DNA from: Lichenostomus cassidix
Taxonomy: Eukaryota; Chordata; Aves; Passeriformes; Meliphagidae
Assembly: GCA_008360975.2 (NCBI GenBank)
Contig: CM039182.1
Coordinates: forward strand, 145,022,656 to 145,086,655
Reading direction: 5' to 3'
Length of the DNA: 64,000 nt
The position numbers and the translations under genes were made by a program. The notes under the pieces were generated by a model. That model had not been told where the DNA came from. It did no database searches and saw nothing but the letters and a program-made list of their open reading frames with translations. Position 1 is the stretch's first letter, and every line of letters begins with the position of its first letter. Positions 1 to 11,510 of this stretch are shown in pieces.

Positions 1-320
1 TGTGTGTCCCCATGGTACATTACATGCAGCACTTCCCAGTGGCAGTAAATGTTCTGGCTTAATCAAAAAGATCACATTTCTTTCTATCACTACCTGCCCA
101 GAGAAGCTAGAATAACTTTTGGCCAAGGAATACATTAGTTTAAATCTTAGATTTCAAAATGAAATTACACGAAGTCTTGCAGATATGATTCATATGTCCC
201 CCATTACTTTCAATCTCTTCCTTTTTCAACTTCTAACTTGAATTTGTGTGAGAGCTGCAGTGCTGTCGGTAGTGCTAGCACAGGTCAGAGGCTCAGCAGG
301 GGCAGGCATGGCATCCAGGC

Positions 321-402
321 ATCCCTCTTCCCAGCCCATCCCTCTTCCCAGCCCATCCCTCTTCCCAACCCACCCCTCTTCCCAGCCCATCCCTCTTCCC
401 AT
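321..402. repeat. 17-bp minisatellite, about 4.8 copies
   Basis: A 17-bp unit (atccctcttcccagccc) repeats head to tail starting at 321, 338, 355, 372 and 389, with the last copy partial. Copies three and four carry single substitutions. The unit is pyrimidine-rich on the plus strand. It is flanked by unique sequence. The open frames that cross it owe their serine/proline-rich translation to the repeat and are not genes. Confidence 0.9.
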
Positions 403-799
403 CAGAGATCGTTTAGCTCAACCATTCCTGTGAGTTGTCTGCTCAGCCAGAGCCACTCTTGCACTTCCTGCAAATCATCCTCAAGCAGCTTCATCTTCAG
501 ATTTAAACTGCAATGCTCTGCTCTTTGCAAGGCTCATGGAGAGATTTCTGTGGGTATTTCAGGCTCTCCCCAACCTAGTGGCTGCATGAGGATCTTTTGT
601 CTGTTTTGCCTCTCCCTGCTGTGTGAGTGTCCCAGTTTGGAGAAGTGGGATACCACTGGTACTCACCCACTGCATGTTCCTGTCATGAAGATTTATGAAG
701 TGATATTTTCAAGGAGTAAAGCATTATTTAAGCCAGGTGCTGTGATCTATTGATAACAAATGGGATAAACATTGGGTAGTAAAATATTTAAAGCACAGT

Positions 800-990
800 C
801 TTTGGAATTGTGACATTTGTGGCCTTTTCCAGCTCTGCTAATGGCTTCCTGCCTGTCCCTGGACAAGACACATCCCTGTCCCTGCCACTCCTCTACCCCC
901 AGATTTTATATAATGCATGTATTTATCTGTGAACTCTCGTGGTGGACAGTGCTCTGAGAGGTGCTGGCAGAAAGGCAGGTACAGCAATAC
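800..990 (+). mobile_element. MIR/CORE-SINE relic, sense
   Basis: This is an old tRNA-derived SINE fragment. From about 830 the sequence follows the MIR core: an agctctgcta block (the 'ggctctgccac' part), a degraded 'gaccttgggcaagtcac' block around 855-880, then ccccagattttatataatg in the place of 'ccccatctgtaaaatgggataatg'. Near 948-975 there is a 'agtgctctgagaggtgctggcag' segment that fits the tail of the reptile-type MIR ('agtgctttgagatct...'). Divergence is high, as expected for an element that pre-dates the split of mammals and reptiles. Boundaries are approximate. Chance similarity cannot be fully excluded without a profile search. Confidence 0.5.
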
Positions 991-1000
991 AGTTCTGAGT

Positions 1001-4000
1001 GCTCAGGAGACCCTCAGGATCCTCTTTGGGTGGAAGATTTTATCCCAGTCTGAATCTAGGGACAGAAAGTTGCTCTTCCCCCGGCCACCTTCAGTTTTAT
1101 TTCAACTTTAAACTTTCCTGTTATTATCTGTTCCCAATATTACACCCATTGTGGAGCTTAGGTGCCAGGGGGGTTTAGTCTGTCACTGTGTCACAGCTCT
1201 AGGAAATATCTGACTAAAGGCAGTGGGAGTTGGATAAGTGCTATGGCCTGAGATAGAGATGATGGCTGGGAATAGGTAATTTATGCATCCCTTCTGCTTT
1301 TAAACTCTGATTTGATGATTAGAAAACAAACACACATTCCTGTAGCTTTGTCAATAAAACTTTCCACTTTTTAAGAGAAATCTGATGTTCACTTTTCTTG
1401 CTGTTTGATGCATTTCACCTTATTTCAGGGTTTTTACTTATATGTATGTATGTATGTATGCATGAGGCAAGGTTCCTGCCCCTTTGGTATCATAGCAAAA
1501 TATTCCTAGAACAAAATTGCTGCAAATGTACCCCAGAATGGTTTATCCAACAGAGTGGTGTGCATGGATCCAGTCAAACTGGGCAGTAGCCCAAACTTCA
1601 GCTGGGAGAGTTCACCAGCTGACTCTCCTGGTTTATAAGATTCCTGGTCACAGATCTTGAGACCTTGAGTGGAACCTCCTATTTGTCCATGTAAAATGTA
1701 CTTTTTCCTGTTATTTACTCATGGAAGTATTTCCCTTGTCCTGAAAGTACATCTTAGTCTGGTGTGCACTTTTTTGGCTGTAATCCAGTGGAATACTCAG
1801 CACAGACATCTTGTATAAATCATATCCAATGTACTCCCATGTACTCTTTGAAGGGCCACAACACAGAGTACACTTTGTCCCTGGATTCTGGGTACCAGCT
1901 TCTGACTCAACTGCAATGTGCATATTTCATGATGGAGGACCTTTTCGCTGTAGTACTTAATGTTCGGTGAGAGTTTAATCAAGAAACATGAGTAATTGGC
2001 ATTAACATTCACTTCTGAGCAGGAGAACAGCTTTGATAGCATCTATACTCATTAGACATTTCGTTCCAAACACTGTTCATTACAGTCAGTGCTCTTTGTA
2101 TTGGCTTCTACTTTGTAAATAGAGCACAGATTCTGCTGGGCACAGAAGCAGGCCTTGAACAAACACTCTGTTGTTACACAGAAGGAAGAAGTTTTCACTG
2201 TCAAAAAGAAACAAATGGAGCACTACAGTTACTTTAAGAAAATTTCTAAGCAGTGTGCAACACAACAGAAAGACCTGCAATGGCAGGACACAAGATTAAT
2301 TTACTGGCTGCCTAACTGGAATGAGTAGAATTGATTTTGCTCACATTCTGAAATGAATCCTGGAAAAGTTCAAGCTTTGACTTGGGAGGCCTGATGGAAG
2401 TGTGTCGGGCTGCACTTATGGATGCAGAACCATGATGTGCAGTGCACGGGCATGAGCCAGGCCAGTGGTGAGATGGGAGAGAGCCAAACAGGTCTCCATG
2501 CTTTGATCTTCTGGCTGCTTATGTAAAAGTCCTGAACAGCAAATGGATGCTGATCCCCAAAATGTCTATACCAGCATGTCTGTACCACACACACTGTCCT
2601 CATACCACTGCAATTGGTATAGGTGAGAGACACCTAAGCACCTTACAGTCTCTGTTTACTTTTTAATGAATCTTAGCTACAAAAGTAGTAAATGAGCATT
2701 CATGAATAAGCATTTCCGCTGTCCACTGTGGAAACAAAGGATACAGAGTGTGATGGTTAACAGTGCTGCGAGGTGGAGCTTTGGTGTGAAATATTCTATA
2801 CCATACACGACCATGCTGGGGGATGTGGTTTCAGCAGGAAAGACCTGGGATTGGAAGTGGGAAGAGGACCATCCTGCCTGGCTCTCTGGGGAACTCAGAG
2901 CAGCTGAGTTTAGTTTCCCTGTTGGTTGTGAAAACCAGCACAACAGAGTAATGCTGATTTGCTGATTTTCAGGTAGCTTATAAAATAACAATATTGTGTT
3001 ACTGTGGTATCTAAAATGGCCCTAAGGCAGGAGTTAGGAAATGTGTTCTGTGTCAACTCATCCCTACAGTCCCTGATTAAATTTGCACCCAAATCAAGTA
3101 GTACAAAGTCTCAAATTGTTTAATGAGTTGACTTGACAAATAGATAAATTTTTTAGCAGTTACCCTGAAAATGTGAGGCAGCAGGAGCCCTGAATTTCGT
3201 ATCTGTCAGTAGAAACAGTCTGGGGATCTTATTCTACTGTTTTATGATACTTAACACCTTTATAGCTTTAAAGCACTTCTGAGGGAACGTGCCACCTATT
3301 ATTTCAAGTAATGCTAACTAAGCTCATGTTGAGTGAAGTACAAAAACATCAATTTCTTTGTGACAGTGTTTGAGAATAATGTGCCAATGCAAGGACTCTT
3401 GGATCCCAGTTGCCTGCTGTGGCCATCTGACCTGAATTTTTACTCACTGCTGCATCCTACAGGGTGATCTGCAGTAGCCAAATAATTTCAAATAGCTTTA
3501 GGCCCATGGCTTCCTGGGTTTGGTATAGCCAAGAACCAGAAAATATTAGCAACCAGTGCTCGTTTAAGTAACCTCCATTTGAGAATTACCACCCTAGGTA
3601 TTATCTAACTCTAATATCATATAGGGCTATTCTGGTTAGGTTCTTCATCTGGCACATAGCACTGCAACCCATGAAATGTGGCTTTGCTTGGTTTTGGCCA
3701 AAATCTTCTCACCCTGAGCTAAACATTAAATTTGTCAGGATGAAGAATATAATAGATGAGTGCTCTGGGACAGTTTCCCAGTCACCTTTCCCTAGATAGA
3801 ATGTTTTTGTTCTTATCAGCCTTACATTCTTCATGGTTGTATCCTAGGAAAAAGGCTTAGGAAAATCCATCTTTCTCTTGGCTGGGCTCAAGGCTGATCT
3901 GGGAGTCTGGCTCAGCATGACAAAGCCCTTCCCCCTGCTACCGACAGGTGAACATGCTGCCAAATCTCACCTCTGACTCTTATTTTCTGCCCTCAGGTCA

Positions 4001-6869
4001 TGCCATCTCATGCCACCTCAGCTGCCACAAGGCATTTGTGGGATAACACTTGCAATACAGACCTTCTTCATGATGTTTTCCTGTTGCCTGGTAGTAGCAC
4101 TGAAGGAATTGCAGCCCACTGGACAGACACTTCCAGATGGTGGTGGCCACAATCTCCTTTCCTTTGACATGTTCCAAACATCCCTTTTCTTCTTAAAAAG
4201 TAGTAAGATCTTAGCACTGTCACTACTGTTGCTGTCACTTTCTAGTAGCAGCAACAAAACATGGATTGTTTCAGTCACTCAGCTTCCATTTTTCATCTCC
4301 TCTTTCCTTCCTTTCTCTGCTATTCCTGTGCTTTGTTTTCTGCTTTCTTAGAGATTCAGCGGGAAACTATGCTGGAGTAACAACTGCCCCTCAGAAATAC
4401 TCCAAGACTGTAGCTCTGTTTCTTGCAGGACATGGAGGGAGAAGTCTGTCAAGGGGGTGGAAAGTGAGGAAGTCCAAGCAAAAGCAGGAGGGTGATACAA
4501 CCCTGATGGATTGGAAGAAAGAATGAGCTCAAGGAAAGAGTGTGAAGGCAGAACAAGGGGAAATGATAAGAGATAAGAGCATGAATATGGGCAGGAAGAA
4601 GCAACACAAGGTCTTCAAGACAGAATTAGAGATATGATGAGAAGAGTTAAGGACTGTCAGTAAATAGATACACAATCTGAATGGTAATGGATCAGGAGCT
4701 TTAGCTGCAGCACCGTGAATGTTAAGGAGAGGAGGAAAAGAGGCAGCAAAGAGTTTGCAGCAATCCAGTTAGCCAGAAGGGACCTTGACTCAGCTGTTCA
4801 GGCCTCAGAATCTCACTGGAACAAGGTGGGATGATCATGAGAACAGGCTTTCTTGGGGAATTCATGAGCTTTTCTAGATGGAAATAGCATAGAGAAACCT
4901 TTGCACAGCAGATTTATGTCACCGCTGGCTTTGCTTCTAGCTGGAAATTCAAGGCAAAGTGAAAATAAGTATTTATTTTCCTCCAGCAATCCTCAATCAT
5001 TGAAATATTGAGTGAGTCTGTGAGTTTGGTTTAATCAATACTGCTCTGGTCAAACTTGTCACTTATAGACAAAAATGCAAGTATGCCAAAGAGAAAACAA
5101 GACTAGAAAAAATAACACTATTGACAATGACCTTTGAGCAAAAGTGGATTTTGTTTGTTACACTCATATATCTGAAACCTCCTGGATCCAAGTGCACAGC
5201 AGCAGAGTACACAGTAAGGAGTTTGAATAAATGACTTGGTTTGTCAGAAGTTCAGAGCACTGACTTCCCATGAAAGCAGTGGAAACATCAAGTACCAAGT
5301 TTCTTCCAAAACAAATTAATTAGTTGTGACACTTTTTTTGGTCCTATGTTGTTGACATGTCTTCTGTGACATTGTGGACTTTCTGGCTTGGTTTCCTAGT
5401 AGAGAAACAGTCAGTGACCACAAGTCTGGTGTGTTCCAAGTGTTTTGTCACGGGATCTTGGAACAAAATGGCCCAAAACCATGCATAATTTTCTTCTTTT
5501 TTTATGCTGAGTGGAATAAACTTAAGAAAAAAGAAATCCTCTGTTTATTCATGGAGCTTATTCTAAACAGAAAAAGCACCGAAGGATATCTAGTGTAGCT
5601 GAAACTAATTAAAATGCAGTGTATCTTTCCGAGACTAAACAGTGGCTCATATTAAAAAGAGATAGTCTTAAACATTTTGTGAAACCCTACTGTCTGCTGA
5701 TACTTTCTCTGAGTGACATGGTAATACTGAACTCTGAGCATGTGACTCTGACAAAGTCAGCATAGGCTTTCTTTTTGTTTGTTTTTTTAATGTTGAATAG
5801 CTCCATTTTGGCTAAAAGAACCAAATCTGAGAGATGGAGAAATACTGTTTACCAGCACGATAACCTTGTGTGGCAGCAGACTCATGATAAATACGCTATA
5901 GATCTGGAAGTTCAGGCTGATACATAGTCTGGACCAAAGGGTTCTCTCGCAGTGTGATGATCTATTGTATTGCCCAGCCAACTGGAGTGGCATTAAAATG
6001 AATTATACCAAGCTCCTGGTTTGGAAATTGTCTAGTCCATTATGTTTTAAGTACAAATTTCTTAAAGGGCAGGAGGAACCTTGGAGAGAGCGAATGAATT
6101 GGAAACAAATTGTAACCATGACATTCTGCCCTCTTTTCTCTCCTCTCCTTGCCATTTTCGGCAATTAGGGCATTACTTCCTCTTTTCTGTCAAGAACTGG
6201 TAGGGTTTGAAAAGGGCTTTTCAGTCATTTGCCTTGTTGTGATTTTCAGAAAAGGAATAAAAGAATTGTTTATCCTTCCCTGCCTGCACACCTATGTCTG
6301 TGCTTCCTTTGTCCCGAAACATATCCTTTTCTTGTTTTCTGAAGAGGTTTCATAAAGTCAGCATAAGAGATGTGCCAATGGGTTGCCTTAGTAGTAAAAT
6401 CCTTAGTATTTTACTACTCTTTCATGATGCCACAAACCGTGATGTGCTGTATTGTTCAAGCAGGCTCTATGTTCACAAATATCTGTTTATTCATAATAAT
6501 CACATTTCTGCATGTTCTTGTTCTTCCAGCTGACTCGTGTGCACAAAAGTCTCCAAGTTGTTGAATTAATTCTCAGGTTACTAAGCAAAGTAATTTTGTT
6601 TTCTCTTCTTTTCTTTCAATCTATGCTAATTTTAAATATCCTGCTGATTAGCTTGTACACTGTCAATTATATAGCTGCCACAGCTTCTGTACTTCTGCTG
6701 TAACTAGAAAAGTTTTCAGTACCACTATAAACATTCAAGGTGTATTCTCTGGTAATAGCTCATGCTTGCATGATTTCAGATAGATTGTCTTTCAGAAAGA
6801 CAGACTGATTTTGGCTTATCCAAGATATCCAGCAGGAAAATGCAATTTTGATCCATTGCAGCCTATCTA
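1001..6869. other. Unique DNA, no gene seen
   Basis: Apart from the short TATG repeat I see only unique, moderately AT-rich sequence. All open frames are under 115 codons, overlap on both strands, and show no family motif or plausible exon structure. Confidence 0.6.
1441..1460. repeat. (TATG)5 microsatellite
   Basis: Five copies of tatg directly followed by catg. It is short and isolated. Confidence 0.85.
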
Positions 6870-7925
6870 ACCCTGCAAACCCTGATTGTTCTGACACAGA
6901 GAACACCTACAGGTCTGAGTGCCACTGTGTGAGTTCAGCAATTCACAGCATTGTGTGGCTGCCATCAGCCTCTTCATCTTCCCCTCACCTTTATTTGGGA
7001 ACTGAGCTCTTACAAGCACTCACTTTGCATTTTACTCTCTGGCCTTCAGTAAAGTGGGCAATTCAGTGTGATACCCAGATAGATCATGTGCTAGTCAAGG
7101 GTGAGTCACCCTCAATCTTGGATGTGCAAAATTGCTTATTGAGTCTAAAGGTGGGGGAGTCTTGCATTTGTTTCATCAGAATTCATATACAGTTCGCTTT
7201 GGATGTGCTAACCAGATATCCAAGAAAGATGCTCAGGCCACCATGGCTATGATTTTGCATGAAGTCCTTAAAACTGCATTCCTAAATTTGGATTGTGATG
7301 CCTTAGTCACCTGGATCATAGCTTGCTTCTTATTTTGACAGATGCCAAAAATACTGGCACAAGTACCCTTTTCTAATAGCTCATGTTGCAGTCTGCATCA
7401 CTGGTTCTAGTCTCACATGGTTTCTGTAAACTTTTCAGTGTGCAATCCCTATGAAGAGATAATCAATTTGTGTAATTTAATAATTACAAATAAAACCATA
7501 CTTCAGGTTTTTCCAGTGTCATGAGCAGCTGCTGATGGATCTACAAGCAGAGAGTATCTGTCTATGCCTTCCCAAGGCTCTCTTGGACCCACTCAGTGAT
7601 GTTAAGCACTTTAACAGCAGGGACTTTTTGGGAACAGTCCAGCTTGCTCTGGTATTAGGAACCATTTAGCAAATGGTGATAACTAATTTAATTAGGATCA
7701 GATGCTGATGCCATTTGTGAAGATGATGCCGTATGGACACAACCCACTGTTCTTTGGCTCTGAAGCATCCTTCTCTGATTTTTGGACTGCCATGAGATAC
7801 AAGCACTAACATACTGACAGCAATGCACAATAAATGGTAGGAGTATTCGGGTATTTGTCATTCAACCAAGGTATTTTATCTACTCAGTTGTCAGATGCCA
7901 TCAAGACCAGCAGTTTTATATTTCT
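6870..7925 (-). pseudogene. Reverse-transcriptase remnant of the LINE ORF2
   Basis: This is the RT part of the same element. Blocks appear in order: the fingers motif KTAGLDGI; a KDASEPKN segment standing for 'GKDPSEPKN'; LIPEQAGLF; VLNITEW; VDPSAAAHDT, which carries the first catalytic Asp ('VDLSAAYDT'); CASIFGI where 'LAPTLFNIY' is expected (about 7336-7356); and YDPGD for the catalytic YADD, where a 3-base insertion and substitutions have destroyed the Asp pair. AHPKRT in place of 'ANPxKT' and YLGITLN close the domain. The frame changes repeatedly and includes stops, so no protein can be made. Identification rests on the ordered series of motifs, each short alone. Confidence 0.8.
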
Positions 7926-8675
7926 TGAAAGAATTCATTCCTCAAATGACTGTCTCAAAGTAATCAATGTCCTGAAATTCTTGTCACTTACTGTGCAATT
8001 TACACTTTAGGTCTAATTTACACACTTTGAGTGCTCAGAAGATTGGTCTGCACTGATAGTATGTCTACTTCTTGTCAGTCAATAGAGGCATTCTGACTAA
8101 TTGCTGATGCTTTTCTGCTGTTGTGGATTATGCCTACATGTTCTATGGAGCATGACTTCCATCTTCTGTCAGCTCAGAAAAAATATCCTCACTCAATAAA
8201 TTGCTTTACAGGTCAAACCCTGTTTGTATTTCTGACATCCTACAATTTGCACAGTTTTTAGCTTAGCTGTGGAGCTCCCTGCCAGGGGATAACAAAGATA
8301 GTTAAAGTTTCCATGGTTTTTAGAAGTCATTATACAAGTTCATGGGATCTATTGTATTACCTTCTCTCCATCTAACAATCGTGCAGATAGCAGAGGCCTG
8401 ACACAGGTTTTCATACTTATTTTTGTCAGTATGAAAAAATACTCCTGGCTGGAGACACTTTTGGATCCCAGACTAGATCCAAAGTATGCATATGACCATA
8501 CTGCTATCACACCCACGCATCATGGCTTGTGTTGAAGCACCATTTGAATCAGTATCTGTTAAGTTTGCTGCCATTGACTCACATTTGACCACAATCAAAC
8601 ATGATCATTTGATGTGGTGATGTATAGAGAGAAGAAACAGAAATGCTGTTGACACCTCTAGGTAGACTCCTGATG

Positions 8676-8960
8676 TCACCTATTGGCAATGACAACAGGA
8701 CCAAGCTTAACAATAACCCTACTATTTTTCTTACATGGTTTTTTTTTCCTCTGGTCAGGTTTATTCTTAGTGACCTGGCTGTTTATCCCCTTATATTTTG
8801 CTTGCAGACATAGCACCTGGCGGTTACATTTATCACACAGCTGGATGATGATTTCTTGTTTGACAGCTGAGGAGCCTTCAATATTTGCAGATATTATTGT
8901 CAGTGCTGGTGCTGATAAGAGGCCTTTTACAGATGACTGACAGCTTGCACATCTAGGCAC
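8676..8960 (-). pseudogene. Endonuclease-domain remnant of the LINE ORF2
   Basis: A 94-codon frame without stops holds the N-terminus of an apurinic/apyrimidinic-like endonuclease, the enzyme that nicks target DNA for LINE insertion. Residues 20-58 read LTIISANIEG, then SSAVKQEII, then QLCDKCNRQVLCLQ. This is the family pattern 'LxxISANIEGxSxxKxExIxxLCxxxxxDVLCLQETHRG'. The Asn of the first motif (residue 26) is kept. The catalytic Glu expected after LCLQ is Ala (residue 54, about 8799-8801), so the protein would be inactive. After about residue 60 the match fades into a Lys-rich tail. The Met at 8960 is only the first in frame; the true ORF2 start is not known. It belongs with the RT relic downstream at 6870-8000. 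Confidence 0.75.
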
Positions 8961-11422
8961 ATCTTTATCTGTGATATTAGGTATTTAGCAGGATTTGTGG
9001 ATTTATAGAATCTGACAGGGATAGCAATGTAAAGATTTCTGCTGGGATCCTGTTATGTATGAATATCTATGAAGAATACTCCATTTTCTATTGTCTACAT
9101 GGTTACTACACATAACTCCAGAGTGAGAAAAGGGGCAGAGTTCTAAATTTTGCCTCACGGCTGCATCTCTGCTTTAAAATTTTTTTGTTGATATACTGTA
9201 AATTTGAAATACCATGAAATCTAGTTGTCTCTATTTGCAGTGGAGGAAGAACTAAGAGAATCTATGCATAAGACTGAAACAGATCTGACTCCCTGCAAAT
9301 GGATTTTTGACCAAGAATTCTTTCTTATTTTATTAACCAACTGAGAGTATATCTATTGTGTGACTGAGTCAATGCCCTGTTATTTCAAATTTGTAAATGC
9401 CCCACTCTGGTCCTCTAAGGAGTTCTCCAGCACAGCTGTGAGACCATTTCACAACCTATACTTCCATGGCACATTTTTCCTATGTTTTCCTCATCCAAAA
9501 GCAACAGAAAGAGAAAAAATGCCTTTAATCTGCTGGTTTCTCAAACATCCCCCCCACAGTTCTGTGAGCAAAAAAGGAGACATCCTTCTAGAGGTGCAGG
9601 AGTTGAAACCATTCATAATGCTCCTCAGGATAGTTGCTTTTTTGATTGTTATGTACACACACATACACAGAGCAGTCATAGTCTCCAAGTCTTGGGCAGA
9701 GACTCCTCATTATTTTGTTGCTGAGGTCCTTTAGAAGAGGGGACAGGTTTCTGCAATGTGTCACTGCTGAAGGACTGATGGAAGTTGGTGGCCTGTGGCT
9801 CTAGCTCTGAGATTTTGCTAGATAAGTTTTACTCTCTAAACAGGAACTTTCTTTCTCTCCACATTTAAATGTTTAGTTGAGAAAGGTGTACTATTATAAA
9901 ATTGGTACACTAAAAGCATGATCAAGATCCAAGAAACAGAGCAGCTTAGATAACAGGCATCAACTAGCAGAAATCCATCTTTGTTTACAGAACATGTGAA
10001 TACTGAGAGCATAACAGGAGAAACTGAGGCAATAAACTATTAGATAAGAGTTGGAATCTACAAAACATATTTCATAAAATCCCACATCCCCATTTCTAGT
10101 GTCATTCTCCTTTTTCCAGTTAGAGTTTCCAGGCTTACCAATTTTCAGAACATGTGTTTTAATAACAAAACCCATCATTGTTGGTGTTTTGGTGGTTTTT
10201 TTTTGTTTTTTTTTTTTTTTTAATAAGCGACATTCAAGTGTTTTTTAATAATAAAACCAGTGCTTAGCCTCAGTTAGAGAGCAAAGCTCTCACTGTGTGG
10301 CAAGTTGCTCAAATCTACAGGAAAATGAACTTATGCCCTAAGCAGCAGGGGACAACAGGCATGTGCTAGAGAACTGGGAATGTTTGGTTGCAGGGCAGGA
10401 GTAAATGATGCAAAGATGGCCATGAGATGCTTTAATTTTTAAAATAAATCTGTGTTTAAGTCTTTTCAGGTGTACAGCACTACGCCAGTAAAGTGAAACA
10501 GAAAACTGCAGTGCTTAGCTCAGGAAGATGAGAGATGTACAAACCAAATCCCTAATGTCCACAGCAAGCAAGAAATGGCAATAAATTTCCAGCTACAAGT
10601 CTAGGATGCTGCTGTCAAAAGCAGTGATGACATTTGATGCAGCAAATGAGACTGGAAGGAAAATTCAGAGTCAACATTTGCCCTGAGGCTTCTGACAAGT
10701 AGATGTAAACTGATGGTCATCAGGATCCTTTGCCAGTGGAAGAACATGTCTTAGGACATGTTGAAATTGAGTTATCATTGGCTAAATTGAATTGGAAGAA
10801 ATTTATGTGTGTGTGTGTGCAGTCCTTTGAACTGAAAGAGCAGAGACCCTGTAAGCTGAGAGGAATGAAAATCTGTTGTGTGTTTCTGGGCAGGCAGTGC
10901 CTGGTATTTGGGAACTGGGACCTGTAATTTTCCCTACAAGCTGAAGGGCTTAGTGTTAAAAAGCAAAACACGATCTCGTGAACATGGAGAGACACGAGTA
11001 AGCAAGAAATTTTCTGTGTGCTGTGAATAGAAGCCTTAGGAAGGAGCTGCCTCCACTTGCCCAAGTATTTGCTCCTGTTCCAAAACAGAGTTCCTGTAAG
11101 AGTTGTGAATTAAAATAACAGGCAGCTGTGGCACTTCTCTTACAGAGCAGCCACTCAAAGTTCTCCAGACTCCAAACTGTCCAAACAATTTCATTTCTAG
11201 TCCTAAAATGCATATTTAATCTTTTTTGTTATAAAGCTTTCAAATCTTGTTTCGGAGCATTGTTAAACTGGGATTTATTGGTGATACAGCATCAGGAAGC
11301 TTGCAAAATCCTTTTTTTTTTTCTGAGCAATTGTTTAAGGGTAAAAGCCTGCAAAGGCAAGTATCATTAGTTTTGTGTCACTGTCTGTACATGAACCAGG
11401 AATTTAAAATCAGATTTTGATC

Positions 11423-11424
<2 letters not shown>
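8961..11424. other. Unique DNA with small simple repeats
   Basis: No gene recognised. It holds a short CA-type stretch (about 9655-9668), a T-rich run broken by one G (about 10197-10221) and a short (TG)n (about 10806-10819). The 5' part of the neighbouring LINE could extend here, but no ORF1 zinc knuckle was recognised. Confidence 0.55.

Positions 11425-11466
<42 letters not shown>
11425..11466. repeat. (TA)n microsatellite, about 21 copies
   Basis: An uninterrupted alternating TA tract of about 42 bp, followed by tgtatgtacatg. Long pure TA tracts are polymorphic and can extrude cruciforms. Confidence 0.95.
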
Positions 11467-11473
<7 letters not shown>

Positions 11474-11478
11474 CATGC

Positions 11479-11510
11479 ATAGATTTATAGATTTATAGAT
11501 TTATAGATTT
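11479..11510. repeat. 8-bp tandem repeat (atagattt)4
   Basis: Four perfect copies of atagattt begin 13 bp after the TA tract, followed by aaattttata. Perfect identity suggests recent expansion. Confidence 0.9.

Larger units (their letters stand above)
6870..8960 (-). mobile_element. Ancient non-CR1 LINE (I/Jockey-like ORF2 relic)
   Basis: A decayed non-LTR retrotransposon reading right to left. Translating the minus strand and allowing frame changes gives, in the correct order for ORF2: the start of an AP-type endonuclease (8903 downward), a WGYTDTxSNG-like endonuclease segment near 8535-8570, KTAGLDGI (7894-7917), LSPFAKWFLIPEQAGLF (7632-7683), VLNITEWVQESLGK (about 7566-7611), VDPSAAAHDT (about 7516-7546), a damaged YADD box reading Y-D-P-G-D (7294-7320), YLGITL (7064-7081) and LNSHSGTQT (6913-6938). 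These match the family with 'IPEQAGFRPGKS', 'VDLSAAYDTV', 'YADDL' and 'YLGVTLDRTL', which is distinct from CR1. Stops and frameshifts are many. Spacing suggests about 90 codons lost between endonuclease and RT, and a GLPQGS box that is missing or unrecognisable. No ORF1 was recognised upstream. The clade name is uncertain. Confidence 0.82.
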
